Shown: positions 42,001 through 53,200 of the stretch, one piece after another | Layout: every line of letters begins with the position of its first letter | Position numbering within the stretch: position 1 is the stretch's first letter | DNA from: Triplophysa rosa | Taxonomy: Eukaryota > Chordata > Actinopteri > Cypriniformes > Nemacheilidae | Assembly: GCF_024868665.1 (NCBI RefSeq) | Contig: NC_079898.1 | Location: 7,524,993 to 7,588,992 of the forward strand | Direction: 5' to 3' | Length of the DNA: 64,000 bases | Position numbers and translations under genes: made by a program | The notes under the pieces: model-generated | What the model saw: the letters and a program-made list of their open reading frames with translations, nothing else | Told to the model about the DNA's origin: nothing | The model's database searches: none

Positions 42001-45000
42001 CGCAATTTTGTATGCAAACCCAGGAAGCGAGTTAGCATTTTAGGACTTCCGGTTCCTTCGGCCCAAAGTCTATGGATTTTGGTAAATCGTCTGAAATAAG
42101 GTCTGTGGTAAACAAAGACTCTAAATATTTTTACATTTTGATCTATGACAAAAACCACACCAGTTATAGCCGCTTGTGATTTTTTAAACCTTTGTGTCTT
42201 TAAAATGGCAGTTGCTAAAAGCGACTGCTTCCTTTGGCGGGGACATTAGACGTCATCGTGGTAATTACTTACCAGGGAACACGTTTTTAATAAAGTTTGA
42301 AAAAAGTTTTCGGAAGCTTGATGGCGGTGACGTTGATATCGAGCGGTAAAGGGGGCTGTTTATATTCTCATGTTAGCTTTTTACTCCTGCCGATTGTATT
42401 TAGGCTTCAAAAATAGCAAATATTGTGTTCATCTGTTAAGATTATCATTAAAATGTGTAAACATCATGAACATTTGTTAAAAGGATCCCTGGGTATAAAG
42501 CGATGTATGGCTTAATGTATGAACAATGGAATTGACTTTATAATTGTGAAATAAAAAAACGTGTAACTGTCACAGTATTCATAAACTTTGAAAACATATT
42601 TTTACTTGGAGGCCGCCATTTTTTTGGGTCAGAATCCGTGATGTCAAATGGTTGCGACCTAAACCTGTTCTCTTTCGCAACAGCGAAGCACACACGTTTT
42701 CCATATATATCAGTAAAATATGATAAGTAAAACATAAGATCAGATATACAAACACACAGGGACAGTAGGTGGCGGTATGTCCTCTTGACACAAGCCAGCC
42801 TGCCAGCTATAAAAGAAGAACGCGTTCAGTATTAGACGTCTGTTCAATGTGAGCGTGTTTTAAATCATAGCTTTAAACTACCTCCTTTGAGACATTTAAG
42901 ACTATTTAAGACATCAGCATCGACCATAATCGTATACTTTATACATTATGAGAATATACTGATAAACACAATAATAATGCTTGCGGTTTGGTTATTTATT
43001 CTGTATTAGAGCCCACGTGAATATTAGCCCCCGTCAGCTAATGACCGAGGGAGAGAAGACAATAACGTTAGGCTACTGATGTTGATAAATCAACATCAAA
43101 AAGTCAAAATCTGGATAAAATGCATTGTATAATGGCTAAAACATCGTGTATATGATAAATTCGAAATGATTTTGGTTATTAATATGCATGTTTGTGTTGT
43201 TTCTGACAAACAATATTAAAATGTAGGAAATACACCAAATAGCGTCTTTATTTTCTTTCTTTCTTCTTTTAGCATTATATACTGTAAAAGGAGGAGCGAC
43301 AACAGTAAAGGACGAGAGAGAACCAGGCCTGGACTTACGTTATGTTTTATTATGTGTGACCGGCAGTCGACCGTGAGGAAGCTGCCGGAATTTTACTTTC
43401 GTTTTGTTGTTTGTTTATTTTATTAAAGTTTTGTTGTTCAACGTTCGCCGGTTCCCTCCTCCTTCTTCCTTGCTGTGAACATTGTTACACATACATATAT
43501 ATATATATATATATACAGTATATTAACCTACAGAACCTTATATTTACTGAAGAACTGATTAGTGTGTCGGTGTTTAGTTTGGCTGCCTAGCTGTGCATGC
43601 AACCAGTTTACGTCATCCAAAAAGAACATGGCGGCCTCCTTAGGTTAAAATGAGTATTACATTTAGGGTTTTTTAAGAGCTGAAAATATTTGATGTGTTT
43701 CTAACGACAAATGCTAATAGTGTAAGGCTATTACAACTCATTAAGCCATACATCTCTCTATACACCGGGTTCCCTGTAATCACAGATCTTATTTTTTGCG
43801 ATCTTCCAAAAGTCTATAGGAAAAACGCATAGGCTTTCGGTCGAGGGAACCAGTGCGGCGCTAACTTCTGGGTTAGCCGATAAAAGTACGTCATCTCTGA
43901 GGTAAAGCGTTGCTTTCCCTTCCCATTCATAGTAATGGCAGCGGCGCATCTTGTTAAGATCTAATATTTTTGGTTTGGGAACCTGATCTGATGTGTGGAA
44001 GATGATCCCCGATCAAAAAGAATATGAAACATATGTATGGTGCTCATAAAATTGTTTTTTTTAAATTATACAAATTGATTTAGCATTATACATTATACGA
44101 TTATAATAGCAAGCGCTATAAAACATTGCCAATGTTCAGGGTACAGCTTCACAAATATTTTTGTGGCTTTGCAGATGGTGGTCTCGAATGAAGCCCAGCT
44201 CTTGGCATATTTTCTCTATCCACGCTCAAAAGGCAATCAGCAGGGAATCAAGACGTCTCTGATAAGAAATTTCTCCACTCAACGTTTTGAAAAGCTTGTG
44301 TTTTGTACTATAAGCACTCAGACGTTAACAGCATTTATCTGTGTGTTCATCTATAGAGCTCACTTCATTTCTCATAGTAATTTAAAGTACCGCTCTTATG
44401 TGTATGTGTACGTCTCTTCACAGAGAAACTGTGTGCGTGTGAGCATCGTCACATACAGATTAGAGCCTGTCATTAGTCTCCTGAGAGATAATTGGTGTGT
44501 GGCAAAAATCTTTGGTCCAAAGCTGAACGTTTGCCTACAAAAGGGACCACATCATTACACCAGGCTTGTTAGGAAAGAGGATAGGGCCGCCACTTTAGGG
44601 TCGGAGCCCCTGCCTAAGCTCGTGCACATTCATCTTCACTCATTTGCCGTCCATAATTATCCTGTGTGGATTTCAATGACAAGCCGTTTCAGGAATATAC
44701 GAACCCTTTTTGACGATCTTCCCTATTAAGATGTGTCTTGAATTTTGTGAAAATGAGGCGGCTGGAATAAAAGGCCTCTCATAGAATGACCCTGAGGTGC
44801 GCATCAGCATCACGAGCGGTGGGCCTTCCCGAAGAGCTCCAGTCATTAGTGCTTGTGTTTGAGCGAGTACGGGATAGGAAGCGTAATGGATGGTAATTTA
44901 TGCACTTGAAGTTTTCAGTTGCGTTTCATGAGGAACGTCCTGCTGAAATCAATGGGATACGCTGTATTTGGGATGCCGGTGCCTGCCTGATTAACCGAGC

Positions 45001-48000
45001 AGCTATACTGATCCACCAGTAAAAGCCCAAACAAAAACTAACTTGCATAATCAGAGAAAACCCAGCTTGGAATTTTACAAAAGACGGTACAATAGCATTG
45101 CGATGCTTGCGCTTCAAATACTGGTGATGCCAAATTATTGCATACGCGCATTAATGTTCAATTGAACACTCACGTTTTCAAAAGCATTTTCAGTGCCTTC
45201 ACCTTTCTGTTGTGCAAAATTCGGGTTTGTTCCACGTCTTGAATGATTTGAGTCAGTGTTTCAATGAGCCATTCATTAATACACGTGCCTCGTTCTTCAA
45301 TAAATCAGCCGCTTTCAACGAATCGGTTAAATGATTCAGTGACTTGAATTGAAAAAAAGCCGCCACCTATTATATCACAGTATTTAGAATACTACGAAAT
45401 ACTGTAGTGCACATTAAATAAGTGTCAGCGTGACGTCTGGCTATGTGCAGCGCAGTATCGCGTCTAGAAGCAGCACGTTTCGCGCACACCCGCAGATGAT
45501 TCGCAAAGGAATGTGTACACCGTTTCCAAACATTTGCCACTTACTGAATTCTGATTCGACTGTAAATTCTTATTCGGGGACCTAGATATAATACTGTAAG
45601 TATTTTTACATGAGTATACGTTTTTCTTATAGCCAGTTATTCATAAACTTTCCTTCAATACTTAATTATTGTTTTTATTCATTATTGAAATAAATAGTTT
45701 TAAGTAATACATTTAAGCTAAAACGTAAAGGTTCATAGACATGTGCTTATTTGAAAACCTTTGTCAAAAGTATTTCAAAGTTGTTTTCATTATGAAACTT
45801 TGTATCTGAAAAGAAAATACATTTTTGAGACACGGAGCAAGATAATATGTTATGATAATATTAACACAAAGGAATGCTGCACCATAAATCAGCCGACGTG
45901 TACTAAAATGTAAATACAATTTTAATACAAAAATACATGTTTAATTTCAGTTGCTTTCAGCAACATTTTACAACCATATGTCCAAACTGTATTTCTTTTT
46001 TCTCTCTCTTTTTCATCTGGCTGTCCTGACTCACTCATTAAAGACTTTCATCATTCATCACACAGTTGCTTTGAACAACGTAACTCTTAACTGTATTTCT
46101 TTTCATTTCTTCTTTCTCTCTCTCTCTCTTTAGCTGGCTGTCCTGACTCGCTCATTAAAGAGATTCATCATTTCCGAGTCCTGGGAGATGAACAGGTAGG
46201 TTTGGACTGTAAGATCCGCACGTCTCGCTTACACACAGACACGCACACCATTTAAGTAACCTTTCGTGTCCCGGGGTGGGCTCATGAGAAATCTAAGTTC
46301 ATCCTGATTGTCAGATTGTCATTTAATTGGCCCGTCTGCCGTTCCCCCTCGTGTCACTCACTAAGCCCTCCGCAAGCAACCAGACCTCTGTAACTTCCTT
46401 CAAGACCATCACGTCGACCACCCTCACAATGAGCAGAGGGATCATCTCCAAGGCTTCACCAACTTTTTGTCTTTGAAGTTTTCACACCAATTTGAGCTGT
46501 TATGTGACACCTTTGCAAAGCACCATTAGGGATGTTTCTGCAATTACGCTTCAGAACATGTTGTTATGGCCTCTCCTGACATCTCGGTGTGCCGTGGTCT
46601 TCTCGCTCGCTCCCTTTCAGCGGGGATGAACCGGCCATAGGGAGATTTGGGATTATTTCTGGTGGGCCGGCTGTGAAAAATAAAGTTAGACACAGTAAAT
46701 ACATTCAAAGGAGAATGAGATTCTGTTAATAGATTTAAAAATGATATTGTATTTTAACATGTTGTGATGTCTCCATGAGGAAAACTAAATTATGATTTTT
46801 GAAAATGTAAAAATGCAGTTTTTGTTTTTCAGTATGAGCGTTACCAGCGGTATGCAGCAGAGGAGTGTGTTCTTCAGATGGGAGGAGTTCTGTGTCCCGC
46901 CTCTGGATGTGGTGCTGGTCTGCTTCCTGTGGATGATGACAGAAGAGTCTGCTGTGAGTTAGGCAACGGACTCGGCTGTGGGGTAAGACCTGTTCAGCAT
47001 CCCTCCACTGACCTCACTTTACTGAACACCAAGTCCAATGCAACTACATAACATGCAAGTTTTGGTTAAAACGAAACTAATTCACAAACTTTTAATAATC
47101 ATTTATATTTTGAGCGGTATGGGACAATTTTGTGGAAAATGTCAGTTGTGTTTCAACACATGTGAAGTACGAAAAGTAACTTGCAGTTTTGTTCTAACAG
47201 ATTTGGTGATGATAATTGAGAATTCTGAGAGGACGTGTGTTTTCTTCTGATGATGTACAAGTCTAGTTGTTTTTAGTCTGCATGCTTCCTTCTGATGTGT
47301 CTGATTAAAGGCAACGGGTGTCATTTTTATTATTTTAGATAACCTACTGTTTTACCAGCTTATAAGTCCAGTGTACAAAGTTTAGCAGCATCTAGTGGTG
47401 AGGTTGTGAATTGCAACCAACGGCTCACTCCACCCCTCCCTTTTGAAGCACTACGGTGGCTTTCACAGAACTAAGATGTCGTCACGTTTTCGCTTCTTTG
47501 CTGAAGGAGATATCGTTTTAACGAAACTCGCTCTGTAGGGCAGTTTGTCCGTTTAGGGCTACTGTAGAAACAACATGGTGAATTCTATGCAAGGGGACCC
47601 GGGGTGTATGCAGATAGAAATAGTTCATTCTAATGTAATAAAAACATAACGCTTCATTATGTAAGCTCTTTATTCACCTCTGAACACATAGTTATGTATA
47701 TTATATTGCATTTCTGTCAATAGATCCTCCAAAAAATGACACACTGGTCCTTTAATGTGAAGAGAGCATTATAGCCATTCACACTGTAACTTAGTTTCCC
47801 CGGTAAATGTCAAAACTGTGGTTCTGTGACGCTGTCAGAACGTAGCTTAGCTTTTATAACACACTGACCTGCTTGACCAATGACACACAGGAAAACCTGT
47901 GTGAAAACAGAAATAAGAACTGACATCGTCTGGTACGTCTCGGTTTAGTTTGACGTTCTAATGTTTTGTCGTTCCTGCCCTCTTTTGCTCGCGCACTCAT

Positions 48001-49806
48001 CTAATCACGGCACGATTAAGAAGTAATTATGACACAATTTGCATGATGTTTTCTAATGAAAGATTGGGGTGCAGTTCAGCTGCCATTAGCTTCGACTGAT
48101 TGCATGTTTGCAAACACAAACATTATCATTGCAGCGGTGTGAAGGCCTCAGATCTGAACTCCTGTCTGTCTCTGTCAAAGAGCTCAACCGATGACCTGCG
48201 TCACAGAGCACTGCCAATATATCCTTCTGTTCTCAATGACGGTAGGTTTCAGCTGTAGATGGCCAACGAAACAAGTCCCATTTGTGGGTGATTTTATGTA
48301 ACATGTATCTTTGGTTGGGTTAAGGATAGAATATCATATATGTATTGATATGCTTTGTTAGACTGTGTGAGTTGTGTTTTTGTTTTTAACTGTAGAATCT
48401 AATTCTTGTTTGTCTGCTGACTAACTATGTTCTACAGAGGATACCCAATAAGAAAGAAAAAACACAGATGAGATCTCTTTAATATCTGTTATTTCTCCTA
48501 GGCATCAGTTCGAATGGAAACTTTTGCTTAAAGTATACCTAAAAATGAAAATTCTGTCATCATTTACTCACCCTCAGAATGTTTCAAACCTGTATACATT
48601 TATTTGTTTTGCTAAACACAACGGAAGATATTTAGAAGAATATCAGGAACCAAACATGTCTCATCCGCCATTGACTCCCATAGTATTTATTTTCCCAACT
48701 GAGGCAGTAAATGGGGGATGAGATTTGTTTTGTTACTGACATTCTTCTAAATATCTTCCTTTGTGTTTTGCAGAACAAAGACATTTATACAGGTTTGTGT
48801 AAATGATAACAGAATTTTCATTTTTGGGTGAACTGTCCCTTTAATTCTGTCTCGCATATTTCTAGTGAGGAAAAGTGAAATTTCACCAAATTTTCAATTA
48901 GATTGAGATCTCAACAATGTCACAAACTGAGCTCGGATTTGTCAAGCCTGCAATTAAAAGACAATATTATTGAAGATCTCAGTCGTCTCGTCAAATTTAC
49001 TCAAATCCAAATTATTTTACCTCTACAACCTACATTCATGTTAAACCTCCATACTCTTCATGTACTGTAGTTTAACAAGTGTCCCATTTTTTTCTCCCAA
49101 GCAATTTTAAGAGAAATGTCTGAGACGAAGTTGATACCAAAATGAAACGCAACTGAGAACTCCATCAAATCTCCTTAGCTATGAAAGAGCAACCACTGAG
49201 CATTAACATTTTAAGTATTAAAATTGTCCTCTGGGATGTTTTTTCTGAAACTTTGTGAACTTTTCCATCACACTGTTATTCCCATCACATCTCAAACATT
49301 CTGTAATGAAAATGACTGCTGTGGAAATTACATTTAAAACATTTATGAATTAAAATGCTCCTTTGGTTTATAAATACTCTACCATTACAAATTTCCTAGC
49401 TTTGAGAAATAAATGTGATCATTATATCCTAAAAAAAAAAACAGTTTGATTAATTTTAATGTCTACAAACATATGTTTGCTGGAACTACACTAATGTAGT
49501 GTATTTAACCCCTTTATACTTGTAGGTAAATTTCAATTATTGAATTGGAGTGTATTTGTTTGTATGCTTATTGTTCAGTTAAGAATTTTAAGAGCTTGTC
49601 TCTTATCTTCAGACCATACCTACTCTTAAAGTACAGGATCGGTTTGAGAGGACTGTGGAAGAGAGAGAGAGAGAGAGAGAGCGGGCAGGTTGACAGTGAT
49701 GTTGCGGTCAGTGTTGTGTCTGTGAGCCACAGATAAAGGCTTTATTGCAGTTGGCGGTAATGAACCATTGGCACCAGCACACACGCATATAGCAACGATG
49801 GCATAT

Positions 49807-49867
<61 letters not shown>

Positions 49868-50212
49868 ATAGAGGGTTTTTACCCTGTCTGGACCTCAGAG
49901 ACACCTCACAACCTACCTGTCCTACTTCACTTACAGAAAAATCAATATATGCCCTCTCAATATCTCCTCTACCATTTTACACTTCCTTTCTCTCTTTTGT
50001 TTGGGGGTTTAGGGGCTCTGTATCATCAGCAGCGTTGTGTGTTGAATAGTAGAGCTGATCTTGCTGTAAGCCGCCAGCGATAGAGCAATTTCTGCCAGCT
50101 CTAGATGTGCTTGTGTGTGTGTGCGTGTGTGTGTGTGTGTGCGTGTGTGCGTGCGTGCGTGTGTGTGTGTGTGTGCGCGTGTGTGTGATTCAGGAGGGGG
50201 TTATGCTTGTGG

Positions 50213-50252
<40 letters not shown>

Positions 50253-53200
50253 GCGTGCGTGTGTGTGTGCGTGTGTGATTCAGGAGGGGGTTATGCTTGT
50301 GGTCCGTGTGTGTGTGAGTGTGTTTTGAATCATCTCTCAGCATCTCGAGAGGTAAGATTAGACCTGTCATTGGTGATGGAAAAAGATCTGGTGACCTTGG
50401 TAATGCTGGTGCCACGAGCTGACAAGGTTTATATTGATTCTTCACTGCTATTAATATAAATTTCTTTTAGTTTGTAGTTGGATGCGCATAAAATCACATC
50501 AAAAATATAGTTCTTTTGGTAGCAGGATGGGAATGAAATAAAAAGTGACTAAATAAATAAAATCCTGTATGTGTATAACGTCATCCTGTGTATTATTATT
50601 TTATTACATATATATAAAAATATATGTACAATCGTAATGTTTTTTGTTAAAGTGATAGTTCACCCCCCAAATGTTTTTTTCATCATTTACTTTTTCTTTC
50701 TTGCAGATATTTTGAAGAATGTTGCGGGAACCAAACAATGCGGCACCCATTAACTTCTATTGTATAGACACAAAACCAATGCTAGTCAATGGGTGCCGCC
50801 ATTGTTCGGATACAAACATTCTTCAAAATATCTTTTTTTGTGTTCTGCAGAACAAAGAAAGTCATGCAGGTTTGAAATGACAAGAGGATGAGTAAATGAT
50901 GACGGAATTGGAATTATAGAGCCTTAAAACTAGGATTTCATTCAAGTTTACAGTACATTTCATTATTAGGTTTCTGAAGGTTCAACACTGACTTCATTTT
51001 CAAGTAAATAAAAAGACTCTGTCTTTAAATAATTGTGTGTTTGTAGGCGGTTGCTAAGTGAGACGTTTCCTGTTATTTACAAACTCTGTGTCTATATCTG
51101 TCTCCCTCTCGTCCTCTCTCTCTCTTTCTCTCCAGCTTTTAGAAGTGTACTGAGTAAAGGGACAGATAGCCAGGTGTCAGAAAGATGCTGTTATGGCCTT
51201 GAAGCTGTACATTTAGGTTGGTTGTGAGCTCGTGTTGGTGGGAGAGAGAGATCAGTCTGGCAGATGATCAGACCTTTCTCTCTCTTTTATAGTTTCAGTC
51301 TGACATTCTTATTTAACACACATCAGACGGATACTGTCAGTTTCTGTCTAAGTCTACACACACACTCAACTGCATTTGTTAATGCTGGAGGACAAATCGA
51401 AAGACATTATAGCACAGTGCCCACAATGTATCGTTTGTATACAGCATTTATATATGTGAGCATCTCCACTGCAAACTACAGTATAAATGTTTTCTATACA
51501 GCAGGTGAATTTTATTAAAGTCCCTGTGAAATCTTCCTGGTGAAAGTTTCTGTATTGGGGGAAGAATTTAGCAGAATGGGCAATTCCAGCGTTATGGATG
51601 TGACATTTCACATAATGTATTTATTACCAATATATAGAACTTTGTTTATATTTTACTAAGCCCCCAATGCTAGAGGCCAGACATCAGAAAATATCAGTCT
51701 ATACACAAATTTTCTGTTTTAAAAGAGGGGAAATTAATGTGTTACAGATGTGACAAATAAGGACTGACCGACGTTATACTTCGTAGGATCTCTGTGAATT
51801 AAAATGTGCAAACCAGAAGCAATAATCCTCAACAAAAGGAGAAGGGATGACTCTTTATAGAACATAAACTTTATTTAAATTTTCTTGTGCCCGTTCTGGA
51901 TGTGACCGTTCACGTACCCGACTATGATTTAAAAACATAAAGTATTTTGAAAAAGAGAGGATTCACGTGAGTATTTAAACCGCCAAATATTGACATCTGA
52001 CCTATCAGTGTGGTAAACTTTTGTCGAAAACATTTGCATGCAATTGCCCGAATGGTTTTGTGAACAAACAAGAATTGAGGTAAGAGACTTTATTCTTATT
52101 TACAGCAGAAAGTTTAAAACGACCTGAGCTCATTTGATCTTGGAAAACCTGAATTTGAAAAATTGCCTGCTGGACTTTGCATGAAACTGGAACTGGCTTG
52201 ACAAATTAAAACCTCGCATTACTTTGCATGTAAAGAAAGTGTAACAGATTCTTCAGGACTGCGTGTGCCATTAATTCCACCCTAAGAAGCATTTCACACC
52301 GTTCCATGCCCAGCGCCGAATGCACCCGTCCCGTCTCTGGCGCGGTGGGAGACGGCTGTGCTGGAGAAGGACACCAACCATGTGGGTAATAAACATGAAT
52401 GGTGGCGCGTCTGAGAGGGAACGGATGATAGCAGGGGTGAAAAAGTGGAAGGAAAGTGGCTGTCAGAAGAACTTTGTTTTCTCATCATTGTTTTCTCTGT
52501 CTCCAAACCTTGAGAGGATGTGTCATGAGCAGCAGAAATAATAAAGCAGAGAGATGATGCGATGCTCCTCTACCTCACAGCTTGGGCCTCTGAAGAAATA
52601 CGAAATCAGTAGAGCTTCAAAGGAGCTGTAGAGGAGGTGTATGCTAAACCTGCCAGTAATAGGCCTTTCTCGTGTTAAAACTGGGTTTCAGGAAGGTTAT
52701 GGTGAAAGGGTGCCCCCTGGTGTTGGGTTTGAGCGCTGCATAGATATGCCATATCATTTTAATGTCGAAATAAACCATTTCTGCCACCTGTTCATGTTAT
52801 TGTACATTGTTCTTATTCATAATCGTTAACAGATTTTTTTATTGTTGTGTAGTTGGTGTTTTGCAGAAACTGTAAGGAAGAATATCACGTGGGAACGTGC
52901 AGACAAAAGTTGGCGGCAGCAGCAGGAAATACCCTTCAGGTGAGAATCTCACACTTTTAATATGGCTTCATAACATATGCATGGACACAGTTCAATTTAT
53001 GCCGGCCGGCTGATATCATCAGTCAACCCACAAGGTGAAAATACTCACCGTCTGCTGAAATATTCACTCTGAGGAGTCCAGAGATTGCCGTTACAAAGTG
53101 TCATTCAGGGACAATGCCTAGGAGCCACTCACAAATCACTTGATTCATAAAAGAATGATCAAAGAGGAAAAATGTAAAGCTGTTTGAGATACTATCTCCC

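Larger units (their letters stand above)
41935..43950. mobile_element. Long inverted-repeat element, about 2 kb, with nested LTR
   Basis: The left arm (about 41965-42075, with CAGAGATGACGCAATTTTG) pairs with the reverse complement of the right arm (about 43795-43925, with CAGAGATGACGTACTTTTAT). A second inner pair carries GGAGGCCGCCATTTTT (42608) and ATGGCGGCCTCCTTA (43631). No transposase is visible. Exact ends and target duplication could not be fixed. Confidence 0.55.
46983..52852 (+). other. prkn: Parkin intron 9
   Basis: A 5.9-kb intron. It holds repeat R copy 3, two palindromic repeats (48528, 50647), GA and AC microsatellites and a GT minisatellite (50107-50320). 51000-52800 shows no gene or recognised repeat. 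Confidence 0.8.

Noticed and set aside
44163..44729. A 188-codon open frame on the + strand in Parkin intron 7, the longest in the window
   Set aside because: No recognisable domain, start context or splice partners. With about 64 kb in six frames, one open frame of this length is expected roughly by chance.
50107..50320. CRISPR-like array
   Set aside because: Two 90-bp tandem copies in GT repeat, with no regular repeat-spacer structure. The genome is a vertebrate.
49768..50459. Open frames made of His-Thr or Cys-Val repeats
   Set aside because: They are translations of (AC)n and (GT)n microsatellites.
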